DNA of 64,000 bases from Lawsonibacter hominis (GCF_014287895.1 NZ_JACOPP010000015.1:1-64000); one strand, 5' to 3'; counted from the first letter of the stretch, positions 24,407 to 33,240 are shown. Numbers and translations are program-made. The notes: generated from the sequence alone by a model not told the origin.

Positions 24407-25002
24407 CAGAGGGTGACCACCTTGGCGGAGCGGGCCATGCAGGACACGATATCATACATATTGCTCACCGTGCCCGCCTTCAACTGATCGGCCAGGCCGT
24501 AGAAGTTCAGGCACGTGCCGCATACCAGCACCTTTACCCCCCGCTCCTGCAGAGCGTTCAGGTGCTCCGCCACCTGGGCGTCCAGGGTGGGCAGCTTTAC
24601 CCCCGCATTCATAAAAAGGATCGTTCCGGGCAGCTCGTCTCCCTGGGTGAGGGTATAAAAGAACATGCGCATCAGGCTGCTCCCCAGTTCCCGGTCCCCG
24701 TCGCCGATGCAGTCCCGGCCTGCGAAGACCGTCCAATCCCCGGCGGCGGCGTGTTGGGAAGGGCTTGCCGCCTGCGCCGTCGGCGTGCCGGAGGCGGCAA
24801 ACGTCACGGCAAACCCTTCCCCGTCCCCTACGGGATGTGCCTGATAGCCCCTGCTTTCCGCCAGACGCTTCAGGTTTTCCACGGCGGCGGCGTTGTCCAC
24901 CCGGACGGTAAAGGCCGTCTCGCCGGCAGCGATGGCCTTCTGGGCCAGGACTACCGGGATGGGACAGTTTTTTCCTCTGGCGTCGATCATTTTCATATCC
25001 AT
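24406..25002 (-). CDS. yedF: YedF-type sulfurtransferase-like selenium metabolism protein
   Basis: A 198-residue two-domain protein: an N-terminal TusA-like domain with the CPxP motif (ARGKNCPIPVVLAQKAI) and a C-terminal DsrE-like domain (TILFMNAGVKLPTLD, VLVCGTCLNFYGL). This architecture is the YedF protein associated with selenium metabolism genes in Clostridia. The start at 25002 was chosen over the more distant ATG at 25065 because GGAG lies five bases before it. No selD, selA or selB is present in the window, so selenium use cannot be confirmed here. Confidence 0.85.
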   Translation of the reverse strand: MDMKMIDARGKNCPIPVVLAQKAIAAGETAFTVRVDNAAAVENLKRLAESRGYQAHPVGDGEGFAVTFAASGTPTAQAASPSQHAAAGDWTVFAGRDCIGDGDRELGSSLMRMFFYTLTQGDELPGTILFMNAGVKLPTLDAQVAEHLNALQERGVKVLVCGTCLNFYGLADQLKAGTVSNMYDIVSCMARSAKVVTL

Positions 25003-25070
25003 GCATCTCCGTTCCGTATCTGCTTCTCCTCTCATTATAACCGCCGCATTCCCCCTGTCAAGCAAACGAA

Positions 25071-25099
25071 AGGGGCGCTGCCCGAATGGCAGCGCCCCT
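25071..25099 (-). terminator. Terminator of the OFA-type MFS gene
   Basis: Perfect 12-bp stem AGGGGCGCTGCC / GGCAGCGCCCCT with a 5-base loop; on the minus strand it is followed by TTCGTTTG. Confidence 0.7.
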
Positions 25100-25126
25100 C
25101 AGAGGGTTTCGGCGGAAACAGCCCGT

Positions 25127-26401
25127 TTAGTTGCGGCCCACGAAGTCGTCCTTGGTGACGGCCATGACGACGGCGGCCACGACGGCCAGAACGGCCAGCA
25201 CCGCGTAAGCGGTGGCGTAGGAGGAAGCCTCGCCGATGATGGCGACCAGGGAAACGCCGATGGCGCCGATGGCGGCCACGATGGGCTTGAGCACCTTGTA
25301 GGCCAGCGGGAAGTCATAGCGGCCCCAGACGGTGCTGGTGAAGGACACCAGATAGTTGGACGCGCCGCCCAGCATCAGGGCCAGGAAGGGGAGCGACAGG
25401 TAGATGCAGGCGCGGATGCCGGTCAGGTTGAGGATCAGGGAGACCACACCGATGCCGAAGGTGATGATGATGGCCCTCTTGGGACCCACCTTGGCATCCA
25501 GCACGCCGCACAGGGGGCTGCCGAAGCAGGCGGCGATCCCGGCGATGGCCAGCATGCCGATGATCTCACCGGGCTGGTAGCCAATGCTGGACAGGCGGGC
25601 GAAGAAGTTGGTCATGATGCCCAGGGACAGCAGCTCCATGACGCCCAGGGAGAAGCCGGCCATCCAGGTGCGCTTGTAGGAGAGCATTTTCCCGGGGGTC
25701 CAGGGAGAGGTCTTCATGTACTCCAGGCCGGCCTTGAGCTCCTGCTCCGCCTGCGCCTTGTCGAAGGAGCGGTCGTTGTCGGGGAAGGCGCCGGCCTGCT
25801 CGGGATAGTCCCGCACAAAGACGGCGCACAGCACGGCCAGCACCGTGCAGGCGACGCCGTAGAAGGTATAGACGGCGCGGGTGCCGCCCATGCCGACCAG
25901 GATGGAGGCCAGGGCCGTGGTGGTAGCGGCGGACAGGGGGAAGCCGATGGTAACCCAGCCCATGACCAGGCCCTTTTTCTTGGGGAACCAGTTGCCGATG
26001 ACGTTTCCGTTGGCAATGTAGGCAAAGCCCATGCCGCCCACCATGGCCACGGACACGCAGACGAAGTACACCACGTAGTTGGCGGCGTAGCCCCAGGCGA
26101 AGCAGGCGATGGCGGTGATGGCCAGCGAGCAGGTCCAGGCAAAACGGGCGGACTTCTTGGCGCCGATATAGCCCCAGAGCACGCCGCCCGCCACGGCGAT
26201 CCAGCCGCCCACGGTGGAGAACATGGACAACACCCCGTAGTTCATGCCGGTGGTGCCGGCGAACACCTCGCGGGTAACGTTCAGGGAATCGTTGATCAGA
26301 GAGCTGTCGATGAAGATGCACGCGAAGGAAAAGAGCATCAGCAGCCAACCCTTGGCGCCAAAGTTGGCAGTGACCTTGGTGGTTTTATTTTGTGCGTTCA
26401 A
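25127..26401 (-). CDS. MFS transporter, OFA (oxalate/formate antiporter)-like
   Basis: A 424-residue, 12-helix carrier. VLSMFSTVGGWIAVAGGVLW, GYIGAKKSARFAW and WFPKKKGLVMGWVTIGFPLS are typical of the OFA and monocarboxylate-like MFS groups, which move organic anions. GAGGAATC precedes the ATG. A LysR gene (LysR-3) is divergent 350 bp away and is a plausible regulator. The exact substrate cannot be read from the sequence. Confidence 0.85.
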   Translation of the reverse strand: MNAQNKTTKVTANFGAKGWLLMLFSFACIFIDSSLINDSLNVTREVFAGTTGMNYGVLSMFSTVGGWIAVAGGVLWGYIGAKKSARFAWTCSLAITAIACFAWGYAANYVVYFVCVSVAMVGGMGFAYIANGNVIGNWFPKKKGLVMGWVTIGFPLSAATTTALASILVGMGGTRAVYTFYGVACTVLAVLCAVFVRDYPEQAGAFPDNDRSFDKAQAEQELKAGLEYMKTSPWTPGKMLSYKRTWMAGFSLGVMELLSLGIMTNFFARLSSIGYQPGEIIGMLAIAGIAACFGSPLCGVLDAKVGPKRAIIITFGIGVVSLILNLTGIRACIYLSLPFLALMLGGASNYLVSFTSTVWGRYDFPLAYKVLKPIVAAIGAIGVSLVAIIGEASSYATAYAVLAVLAVVAAVVMAVTKDDFVGRN

Positions 26402-26752
26402 ACCAGATTCCTCCTTTTATTCGTAGACCTCCGGGCGGCTCCTTCCCACACCGCCCGTAAACGCCTGTATTTTATCGCAGGCGGCGGCGGACGTAAAATA
26501 CCGATTCCGTATGGCTCCCATGCGCAAAACGCTTGACCGGCTGGTGCGGGCCCCCTCTTCCCTCTCGTTTTGCGCCACCCGGACGGCTTTTTTGTGTAAA
26601 AGGGCAAAATGGGACCCCGGGATTTCAGCAATGCGCCGATTCTATAACGAAAAAAGCATAGCTGCCATTCCGATTTTACATAGAAAGCCATGACACCCCC
26701 CGAAAAATCTGCTATACTGAAGCAAACAGCGCAGGAGACGAGGTGTGCACGG
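26402..26752. promoter_or_regulatory. Divergent region OFA-MFS / LysR-3
   Basis: A 351-bp gap. For LysR-3, ATGACA (26690-26695), 17 bp and TATACT (26713-26718) form a good plus-strand promoter, 34 bp before the ATG. The AT-rich stretch around 26640-26690 is where LysR operators would be expected; none is clearly resolved. No other gene was found. Confidence 0.55.
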
Positions 26753-27640
26753 ATGAACCTGGAACAGATCGAGAGCTTTCTGGTCCTGGCACAGCGGCTC
26801 AATTTTACGCAGGCGGCGAACGACCTGTTCATGGCGCAGCCTGCCCTGAGCCGGCTGATCGCGGCCCTGGAAAAGGAGCTGGAGGTCCAGCTCTTTCACC
26901 GCAATTCCCGGGGGGTGTCCCTCACCCCGGCGGGGGAGGCGTTCCTGCGGGAGTGCCCCGCCATTCTGGACGGCTACCGCCGCAGCGTCAGCGCCGCCCA
27001 GCTGGCCCAGAAGGGGTACGCGGGCACGCTCACCCTGGGCATCCTGCGGGATGCGTTTCATCCCGAGGCGGTGGACATCTATCAGGCCATGGAGCGGCGC
27101 TATCCCGAGGTACGCCTGCTCCTGCGGGAATACAGCCACTCCCAGCTGATCCGGCGCTTTTTGGACGGGGAGCTGGACGCCATTTTCAACTTCGGCTCCG
27201 AGGCGATGCCGCCGGAGGTGGAGAGCCTGGTGCTGCGCCGGGACCACCAGTGCGTGGTGGTCCCGCCCCACTCGCCCCTGGCCCTGGAGCGCAGCCTGCG
27301 GATGGAGGATCTGAAGGGGGAAAAGTTTATCGCCATGGCCCGCTCCGCCTCCCAGCCCGGACACGACTTTCTCTGGCGGATCACGGCGGAAGCCGGCTTC
27401 GTGCCGGAGATCGTGGCGGAGGTGGGCCATGTGCCCACCCTGCTGATGCTGGTGGCCTGCGGCCTGGGGATCAGTACCCTGACCAACGACTTCGAGTATC
27501 TGACCCGCGGCCGGGTGACCTTTGTCCCCCTGGTGGGCGTGCCGCTGTCCAGCCACAGCCTGAGCTGGCGGCGGGGCAGCGCCAATCCGTCCCTGCCCCT
27601 TTTGGTGGATACGGTGCGGGACTTCCTGGCGAAAAAATGA
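26753..27640 (+). CDS. LysR family transcriptional regulator (LysR-3)
   Basis: A 295-residue LTTR: IESFLVLAQRLNFTQAANDL and QPALSRLIAALEKELEVQLF form the helix-turn-helix, FHRNSRGVSLTPAG the wing, and residues 90-290 the effector domain. GAGACGAGG lies before the ATG. Its divergent neighbour is the OFA-like MFS carrier, the likely target. A strong bidirectional terminator follows immediately. Confidence 0.9.
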   Translation: MNLEQIESFLVLAQRLNFTQAANDLFMAQPALSRLIAALEKELEVQLFHRNSRGVSLTPAGEAFLRECPAILDGYRRSVSAAQLAQKGYAGTLTLGILRDAFHPEAVDIYQAMERRYPEVRLLLREYSHSQLIRRFLDGELDAIFNFGSEAMPPEVESLVLRRDHQCVVVPPHSPLALERSLRMEDLKGEKFIAMARSASQPGHDFLWRITAEAGFVPEIVAEVGHVPTLLMLVACGLGISTLTNDFEYLTRGRVTFVPLVGVPLSSHSLSWRRGSANPSLPLLVDTVRDFLAKK

Positions 27641-27650
27641 AGATTTCGTA

Positions 27651-27684
27651 AAAAAAGCGGAAGCCGGACGGCTTCCGCTTTTTT
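27651..27684. terminator. Terminator after LysR-3
   Basis: AAAAAAGCGGAAGCC (27651-27665) and its complement (27670-27684) with loop GGAC; T-runs on both strands. Confidence 0.85.
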
Positions 27685-27806
27685 ATCCACCGTATCTGTG
27701 TTATAATCAAACAACTTTCAGAGAAGCAAACCGGTTTTGGGAAGCCCGCGGCGTTTTATGCGGTAAACGGCCGCTTTGCACCGCTCAGGGAAAGGAGGGG
27801 GTCCGG

Positions 27807-29621
27807 ATGGAAGCGCTGTTTGCCCTGCCCCAGCAGCGGATGGACGCGCTGACCGGTTGGCTGGCGGCCAACCCGCAGCTGTGCGGCTGGTTTACGTCCA
27901 TCGTACGCTTTGTGTTCCCGGTACTGGCTCTGCTGATCCTTATCCGCTCCATCCGTTCCCTGCTGACGGTGCCCCATCTGCCGGAGGTGTGGGCCTACCT
28001 GACCCTGCCCAACGGGTCGGGGGAGCCCCTGACCCACTGGGAAAACATCCTGGGCCGGGGCGGCGCCTGCGACGTGGTGCTGAATTATCCGGTGGTCTCC
28101 CGCCAGCACGCCGCCCTGATCCGCCGCGAGGACGACACCTGGACGGTCCACGACCTGGGCTCCACCGGCGGCGTCACCGTCAACGGCGCGGCGGTGGAGG
28201 GCAGCGCCCCGGTGGCCTACGGAGACGTTCTGGGCCTGGGCGGGGTGGAGACCGTGCTGCTGCCCGTGTCTCCGGAGGAAAAGGCCCAGCGCCGCCACCG
28301 CCGCCGTGCCGCCAAGCCCGCCTCTCCCTGGCTGGGGCTGGTGCTGCTGACGGTGTTTCAGGTGCTGTGCGCGCTGCAGCTGATCCTCTCCGCCGGGGCG
28401 CAGGCCACGCTCAACCTTCCCGGCGCCTTTCTCTGCCTCTCGCTGGTGATGTGGCTCTACTTTCTCACCATGCGCCTGCTGCGGCGGGTGGGGTTCGAGA
28501 TGGAGACCATCGCGTTCTTCCTGTCCACCCTGTCCCTGGCCATCACCGCCTCCTCCGCGCCGTCGGCGCTGTTCAAGCAATTTCTCGCCCTGCTGCTGGG
28601 CCTGGTCCTCTTCCTGATACTGGGCGTTTTTCTGCGGGATCTGGAGCGGGCCAAGCACATCCGCTGGCTCATGGCCGCCGCCGCGATCGGCCTGGTATCC
28701 GTCACCCTGGTGCTGGGATCCGCCCCTCAGTACGGCGCGGCCAACTGGATCCGGCTGGGCGCGCTCTCCCTCCAGCCCTCGGAGCTGGCCAAGATCTGCT
28801 ATATCTTTGCCGGCTCGGCCACGCTGGAGCGGCTCTTCCGCAAGCGGAACCTGGGCCTGTTCATCGTCCTGACCGGCGTGTGCCTGGGCTGTCTGGCCCT
28901 GATGAGCGATTTCGGCACCGCCGCCATCTTTTTCGTAACCTTCCTGGTCATCGCCTATCTCCGCTCCGGTGATTTCGCCACCCTGTCCCTGATCACGGGC
29001 GGCGGCGTGTTCGCCGTGCTCACCATGCTCTCCCTCAAGCCCTATATCCTCCGGCGCTTTGCCACCTGGGGCCACGCCTGGGAGAACGCCTCCGCCGGGG
29101 GCTACCAGCAGACCCGCGCCATGTCGGCCGCCGCCTCCGGCGGTCTGGTGGGGGTGGGGCCCGGGGAGGGCTGGCTCCACCGGGTGGCCGCCGCGGATAC
29201 CGATCTGGTCTTCGGTATGCTCTGTGAGGAGTGGGGCCTGATCATCGCGGCGCTGGCGGTGCTCTCCGTGTTCACACTGGCGGTCTTCGCCGTGCGCGCC
29301 TGCCGGGCGGGCCGGAGCAGCTTTTACACCATCGCCGCCTGCGCCGCCACCTCCATGATGGTCTTTCAAACCTGCCTGAACGTGTTCGGCGCGGTGGACC
29401 TGCTGCCCCTCACCGGGGTCACGTTTCCCTTCGTGTCCAACGGCGGATCGTCCATGCTGGCTTCCTGGGGCCTGCTGGCCTTTCTGAAAGCCACCGACAC
29501 CCGCCAGAACGCCAGCTTTGCCATCCGCCTGCCTTCCCGGCGGGAGGACCGCCGGGGTGCGGCGCTGGCCCCCCGGGACACGGAGGGCTGGGAACAGGAG
29601 GCGGATGATGAAGAAGATTGA
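27807..29621 (+). CDS. FHA domain - FtsW/RodA/SpoVE fusion protein
   Basis: A 604-residue protein. After an N-terminal membrane helix (about residues 30-50), residues 70-150 form a forkhead-associated domain with its hallmarks: LGRG, VVSRQHA, LGSTGG and VNG. From about residue 170 it is a SEDS glycosyltransferase of the FtsW/RodA family, with ANWIRLGALSLQPSELAKI and AADTDLVFGMLCEEWGLI. It polymerises lipid II outside the membrane, and the FHA part could bind phosphothreonine. The next gene, overlapping by 14 bp, is its probable class B PBP partner. A TATAAT about 100 bp upstream suggests its own promoter. Confidence 0.9.
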   Translation: MEALFALPQQRMDALTGWLAANPQLCGWFTSIVRFVFPVLALLILIRSIRSLLTVPHLPEVWAYLTLPNGSGEPLTHWENILGRGGACDVVLNYPVVSRQHAALIRREDDTWTVHDLGSTGGVTVNGAAVEGSAPVAYGDVLGLGGVETVLLPVSPEEKAQRRHRRRAAKPASPWLGLVLLTVFQVLCALQLILSAGAQATLNLPGAFLCLSLVMWLYFLTMRLLRRVGFEMETIAFFLSTLSLAITASSAPSALFKQFLALLLGLVLFLILGVFLRDLERAKHIRWLMAAAAIGLVSVTLVLGSAPQYGAANWIRLGALSLQPSELAKICYIFAGSATLERLFRKRNLGLFIVLTGVCLGCLALMSDFGTAAIFFVTFLVIAYLRSGDFATLSLITGGGVFAVLTMLSLKPYILRRFATWGHAWENASAGGYQQTRAMSAAASGGLVGVGPGEGWLHRVAAADTDLVFGMLCEEWGLIIAALAVLSVFTLAVFAVRACRAGRSSFYTIAACAATSMMVFQTCLNVFGAVDLLPLTGVTFPFVSNGGSSMLASWGLLAFLKATDTRQNASFAIRLPSRREDRRGAALAPRDTEGWEQEADDEED

Positions 29622-30978
29622 ACGCCGGGCCCTGTTGTGCCTGCTCCTGGCCGCCGCCCTGATCGCGGGGCTGGCGCTGTATGTGGGGCGCTGGGCGCTG
29701 AACGGCGGGCGCTGGGCCTCCTACGCCGCCAACCGGCATCTGTTCAACTCCAGCGGGGAGCTGGCCGTGGGCCGGGTGCTGGACCGGGACGACGACGTGC
29801 TCTCCTGGGTGGACGGCGCCGGGCGGCGCGCCTACTACGAAAACGCCACGGTACGGAAAGCCACCCTCCATGCAGTGGGGGACCGGGGCGGCAACATCGG
29901 CACCGGCGCCCTGACCGCCTTTGCCGACCGGCTTTCGGGCTACAACCTGCTCACCGGAGCCTACTCCCCCCTGGGCCGGGGCAACGACCTGTACCTGACC
30001 CTGGACGCCCGGCTCAACTACATCGCCTATCAGGCGCTGGGCGGGCGCAAGGGGGCCGTGGGCGTGTACAACTATCAGACGGGGGAAGTCCTGTGCATGG
30101 TCTCCGCCCCCTCCTTCGATCCCCTGGATCCCCCGGAGCATGTGGAGGACGATCCCGCCTACGACGGAGTCTATCTCAACCGCTTCCTGTCCGGTACGTT
30201 TGTGCCCGGCTCGGTGTATAAGACCATTACTCTGGCCGCGGCCATTGAGAACATTCCCGATCTCTTCACGCGCACCTGGACCTGTACCGGCTCCACCGAC
30301 GTGGCGGGTGAGGCCGTCACCTGTCCTCACGCGCACGGGGAGCTGGATATCTACGCAGCGCTCTCCAGCTCCTGCAACGGAGTGTTCGCCCTTCTGGCCG
30401 CCGAGCTGGGGGACGCGGTGCTGGAGGCTTACACCCGGCAGGCGGGCCTGACGGCGCGCTATTCCGTCAGCGGCCTGAATACCGCCGCCGGGAGCTTTGC
30501 CTTCAGCGGCCTTTCGCAGGGGGCGCTGGGCTGGGCCGGCGTGGGGCAGGGGGACGACCTGGTCAACCCCTGCGCGCTGATGGTCTACATGGGAGCCATC
30601 GCAAACGGGGGAAGCGCGGCGGCGCCCCAGCTCGTCCTCAAGACGGAAAACGCCCTGGGACTGCCCTCCGGCTTCTACCGCAGAAAGAGCACTGGCACCC
30701 TGGTCGCCCCAGCCACAGCGGCCACCCTGGCCGAGATGATGCACCGCAACGTGACCGAGACCTATGGGGCCGGCCGCTTCCCCAATATGGACGTGTGCGC
30801 CAAGAGCGGTACGGCGGAAGTGGGTGGCGGCAACCCCCACGCCTGGTTCGCCGGATTCCTGCGGGGGACGGATACGCCCTACGCCTTTGTGGTGCTGGTG
30901 GAAAACGGCGGCTCCGGCGCGGATACGGCGGGCTCCGTGGCCGCCCAGGTGCTGGACGCGCTGGTCAACGGGTATTGA
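29608..30978 (+). CDS. Class B penicillin-binding protein (PbpA/SpoVD-like transpeptidase)
   Basis: A 456-residue protein with one N-terminal anchor and a transpeptidase domain: FVPGSVYKTITL (SxxK), SSCNGVFA (SxN) and AKSGTAEVGG (KSG, in place of KTG). It is short for a class B PBP, with a reduced pedestal domain. The ATG at 29608 follows AGGAGGCGG; an adjacent ATG at 29605 is possible. The reading frame overlaps the FHA-FtsW gene, so the two should be made together as a SEDS-PBP synthase pair. Confidence 0.92.
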   Translation: MKKIERRALLCLLLAAALIAGLALYVGRWALNGGRWASYAANRHLFNSSGELAVGRVLDRDDDVLSWVDGAGRRAYYENATVRKATLHAVGDRGGNIGTGALTAFADRLSGYNLLTGAYSPLGRGNDLYLTLDARLNYIAYQALGGRKGAVGVYNYQTGEVLCMVSAPSFDPLDPPEHVEDDPAYDGVYLNRFLSGTFVPGSVYKTITLAAAIENIPDLFTRTWTCTGSTDVAGEAVTCPHAHGELDIYAALSSSCNGVFALLAAELGDAVLEAYTRQAGLTARYSVSGLNTAAGSFAFSGLSQGALGWAGVGQGDDLVNPCALMVYMGAIANGGSAAAPQLVLKTENALGLPSGFYRRKSTGTLVAPATAATLAEMMHRNVTETYGAGRFPNMDVCAKSGTAEVGGGNPHAWFAGFLRGTDTPYAFVVLVENGGSGADTAGSVAAQVLDALVNGY

Positions 30979-31009
30979 CCCTTTCCCGGCCGGCTCCGCT
31001 TGCCCTCAA

Positions 31010-31041
31010 AAACGGGACCAACCCGAAGGTTGGTCCCGTTT
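31010..31041. terminator. Terminator between the PBP and yabR genes
   Basis: AAACGGGACCAACC (31010-31023) with its exact complement (31028-31041), loop CGAA, between convergent genes; TTT on both strands. Confidence 0.8.
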
Positions 31042-31075
31042 CTCGTTTTCGGTCTGTGCCGCCGGGAAAGGGCGT

Positions 31076-31513
31076 TTACTTGCGCCCGCCCCTGCGGGAA
31101 TTGCGCCGCTCCGCCTGGCGCAGCTCGGACAGCTTGCTGTCTGAAGAGGCCATGAACTGCTTGAGCCGGTCCTCAAAGGTGGCCGGCTCCGCCGGAGCGC
31201 TCTTGCCGCGGAAGCCGCCGCCGCTCTGGCCCGCCGGGCGGCCCATGGGGCGGCCCTGACCCGCCGGACGGGGCGGGGGATCCATTGCCTTTTTGATGGA
31301 GAGGTTGATGCGGCCGTTTTCGTCGATGCCGATGACCTTGACTTTGACCTGCTGCCCTTCCTTAAGATGATCCTTTACATCATTTACGTAGGAGTAGGCG
31401 ATCTCAGAGATATGCACCAAACCCGACCTGCCCTCCGGCAGGGCGACGAAAGCGCCGAACTTTGTGATGCCTGTGACCTTCCCCTCTACAACCGAACCAA
31501 CACCGAACTCCAT
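31076..31513 (-). CDS. yabR: S1 RNA-binding domain protein (YabR-like)
   Basis: A 145-residue protein. Residues 1-75 are an S1/OB domain (VGSVVEGKVTGITKFGAFVA, GLVHISEIAYSYV, VKVIGIDENGRINLSIKKA) followed by a Pro/Gly/Arg-rich tail and a charged C-terminus. It matches YabR/GSP13-type general stress RNA-binding proteins and ends the conserved yabP-yabQ-divIC-yabR order known from Bacillus subtilis. AAGGAGG lies 14 bases before the ATG, slightly far. Confidence 0.88.
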   Translation of the reverse strand: MEFGVGSVVEGKVTGITKFGAFVALPEGRSGLVHISEIAYSYVNDVKDHLKEGQQVKVKVIGIDENGRINLSIKKAMDPPPRPAGQGRPMGRPAGQSGGGFRGKSAPAEPATFEDRLKQFMASSDSKLSELRQAERRNSRRGGRK

Positions 31514-31557
31514 CTGACAGACATATCCTCCTTATCAATCTGCGCGGGGTAAACGCA

Positions 31558-31833
31558 CTAATTGGTGAAATAGAAGACATACTCGCCCGGCTCCACCAGC
31601 CCCAGCTTGCTGCGGGCGATATCAGCCTGCCGCTGGGGGTCGCCGCTGTTTTCCACGGCGTCTGCCAAGTCGGCGTTGACCTGCTTCTGGGCGGCTACCT
31701 CCGCCTGGGCCTGCGTCAGGTCGGACTGAGCCTGCTGAATCTGCCCCCGCAGGTTCAACAGGGCGCTTGCCACGCCGATAAGCAGGGCCAGGACCACCAG
31801 CTTGGTCAGGATGGACGCTTTTTTGGTTTTCAT
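31558..31833 (-). CDS. divIC: Septum formation protein DivIC (FtsB-like)
   Basis: A 91-residue bitopic protein: short cytoplasmic start (MKTKKASILTK), one membrane helix, then a coiled coil (LRGQIQQAQSDLTQAQAEVA) and a C-terminal RSKLGLVEPGEYVFYF motif diagnostic of DivIC/FtsB. It stabilises the divisome with FtsL and DivIB. The start at 31833 has AGGAGGGAAGGG upstream; the longer in-frame start at 31863 is less likely. It overlaps the 3' part of the yabQ frame by about 210 bp. Confidence 0.9.
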   Translation of the reverse strand: MKTKKASILTKLVVLALLIGVASALLNLRGQIQQAQSDLTQAQAEVAAQKQVNADLADAVENSGDPQRQADIARSKLGLVEPGEYVFYFTN

Positions 31834-32326
31834 GGCCCTTCCCTCCTGCCGCCGCGTCGGCATTTTGCCGGTGCGCTTCTTCCATTTCCCTAGATATCAG
31901 CTTTATTTTATACCACTTGCGCCGATAATGGAAGGTTTTTTTTGCTCTTTTTCCGATTTTTTTGCATAGACGTCCTGCGGCCACAACCGGTAGTGTGGCC
32001 AGGCGCCACAACACCCCCAGAAAATCCGCCAGCAGGTAGCCCAGCTTGAGGGCCCAGCGGCTGAGCAGCAAGAAGTAGACCGTAGCGCCCCCCAACACGC
32101 CCAAGACCAGGTAGATGCGCACCGCCCCGTCTCCGGCGGCGACGGCATAGACGAACAGGGCCGCGGTGACCGCCAGCCAGAACACCAAATCCAGCAGGGC
32201 GCCCAGCAGCTTCAGGGGGATGCGGACGCGGAGGATGCGGAAAAAGTCGTACAGCAGCCCCACCGCCGCTCCCAGCAGCAGCGCTCCGGCCAGCAGGGCA
32301 GCCTGGGCGGAGACCGAGATCTCCAT
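31622..32326 (-). CDS. yabQ: Spore cortex protein YabQ (frame runs into divIC)
   Basis: Residues 1-165 look like YabQ: four to five membrane helices (VSAQAALLAGALLLGAAVGL, LLYDFFRILRVRIPLKLLGA) and a basic tail with FHYRRKWYKIKLISREMEE. YabQ is needed for spore cortex formation. No stop codon occurs before the divIC start, so the open frame goes on for 212 bases through divIC in another frame, giving 234 residues. The C-terminal 65 residues look like out-of-frame divIC, so the native stop may have been lost by a small indel. One base separates its ATG from the yabP stop. Confidence 0.75.
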   Translation of the reverse strand: MEISVSAQAALLAGALLLGAAVGLLYDFFRILRVRIPLKLLGALLDLVFWLAVTAALFVYAVAAGDGAVRIYLVLGVLGGATVYFLLLSRWALKLGYLLADFLGVLWRLATLPVVAAGRLCKKIGKRAKKTFHYRRKWYKIKLISREMEEAHRQNADAAAGGKGHENQKSVHPDQAGGPGPAYRRGKRPVEPAGADSAGSVRPDAGPGGGSRPEAGQRRLGRRRGKQRRPPAAG

Positions 32327-32327
32327 C

Positions 32328-32618
32328 TCAGCGGAACAGGCGGGCCAGCAGGCCCCCGGCCTTTTCCCGGCCGGAATCCTCGTACGTCAGGGAATCGATG
32401 TCCCCCTCCACCTTCAGGTCTCCCCCGTCCAGGCTCAGCTTTTCGATGTGCAGCCCCTGGCCCCGGACGATCAGGGTGCCCCGGCTGGTGTACATGACGA
32501 TGGTATTCTCGTCGAAGCTCTCCACTTCCTCCACGCCGGAGACGGAAAGCTGCTCCCGCTCTTCCAAAACGATGTGATGGGCCGCCTCGGCCCGGGTCCT
32601 GTTCTCCTCATACGGCAT
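32328..32618 (-). CDS. yabP: Sporulation protein YabP
   Basis: A 96-residue YabP/YqfC-family protein: HHIVLEEREQLSVSGVEEVE, SFDENTIVMYTSRGTLIVRG and GLHIEKLSLDGGDLKVEGDI form the family's compact beta-rich fold. Required during spore development in Bacillus. It is the first gene of the yabP-yabQ-divIC-yabR block. A sporulation sigma-E promoter would be expected upstream, but I could not identify one. Confidence 0.9.
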   Translation of the reverse strand: MPYEENRTRAEAAHHIVLEEREQLSVSGVEEVESFDENTIVMYTSRGTLIVRGQGLHIEKLSLDGGDLKVEGDIDSLTYEDSGREKAGGLLARLFR

Positions 32619-32681
32619 TCGGATGACCCCACCTTTCCCGTTATGATCTCATTGATGTATATGGGACAGGGGGGCAGGATA

Positions 32682-33233
32682 TTACGCCTGCTGCCGGGGC
32701 AGGGCGCGGAGCAGCGGCTTTGCCAGCAGCGCGGCGGCCGCGATCTTCACCGCGTCGCCGGGCAGGTAAACCAGCATGCCCGCCCAAAGCACGGCGGACA
32801 GGGACATGCCCCGGCCCAGGTAGCCGTTGAAAATAAGGTACATGTAGGGGATGCCCACCAGGTAAAGCACGCCGTCCCCCGCCGCGCAGGCCAGCGCCGT
32901 CCGCCAGGGCCGCGTTCCGTCTCCCGCCAGCTTTCCCATGACCCAGGCCGCCGGAATAAGCCCCAGCAGAAAGCCGAAGCTGGGCTGAAACACATATCCC
33001 GGACCGCCGCCCTGGGTAAACACCGGCAGGCCCGCCAATCCCAGCGCCACGTAAACGATCTGGGACAGGGCGCCCCACCTGGGCCCCAACAGCAGGGCCG
33101 CCATGGCGGTAAAGAAAAACTGCAGGGTGATGGACATGGCCCCTGCCGGAAGGCGCAGGAAGGCGCCTACGGCGGTCAGCGCGGCAAACAGGGCGCACAG
33201 GATCAGCATACGGGTATGGTTCCTCATTTTCAT
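32682..33233 (-). CDS. bioY: Biotin transporter BioY
   Basis: A 183-residue S component of an ECF-type biotin importer with six membrane helices. ILCALFAALTAVGAFLRLPA, VYVALGLAGLPVFTQGGGPG and PSFGFLLGLIPAAWVMGKLA are characteristic of BioY. GGAGGGATGAAA covers the start region. The divergent birA gene and the BirA-box between them indicate repression by biotin. Confidence 0.93.
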   Translation of the reverse strand: MKMRNHTRMLILCALFAALTAVGAFLRLPAGAMSITLQFFFTAMAALLLGPRWGALSQIVYVALGLAGLPVFTQGGGPGYVFQPSFGFLLGLIPAAWVMGKLAGDGTRPWRTALACAAGDGVLYLVGIPYMYLIFNGYLGRGMSLSAVLWAGMLVYLPGDAVKIAAAALLAKPLLRALPRQQA

Positions 33234-33240
33234 CCCTCCA

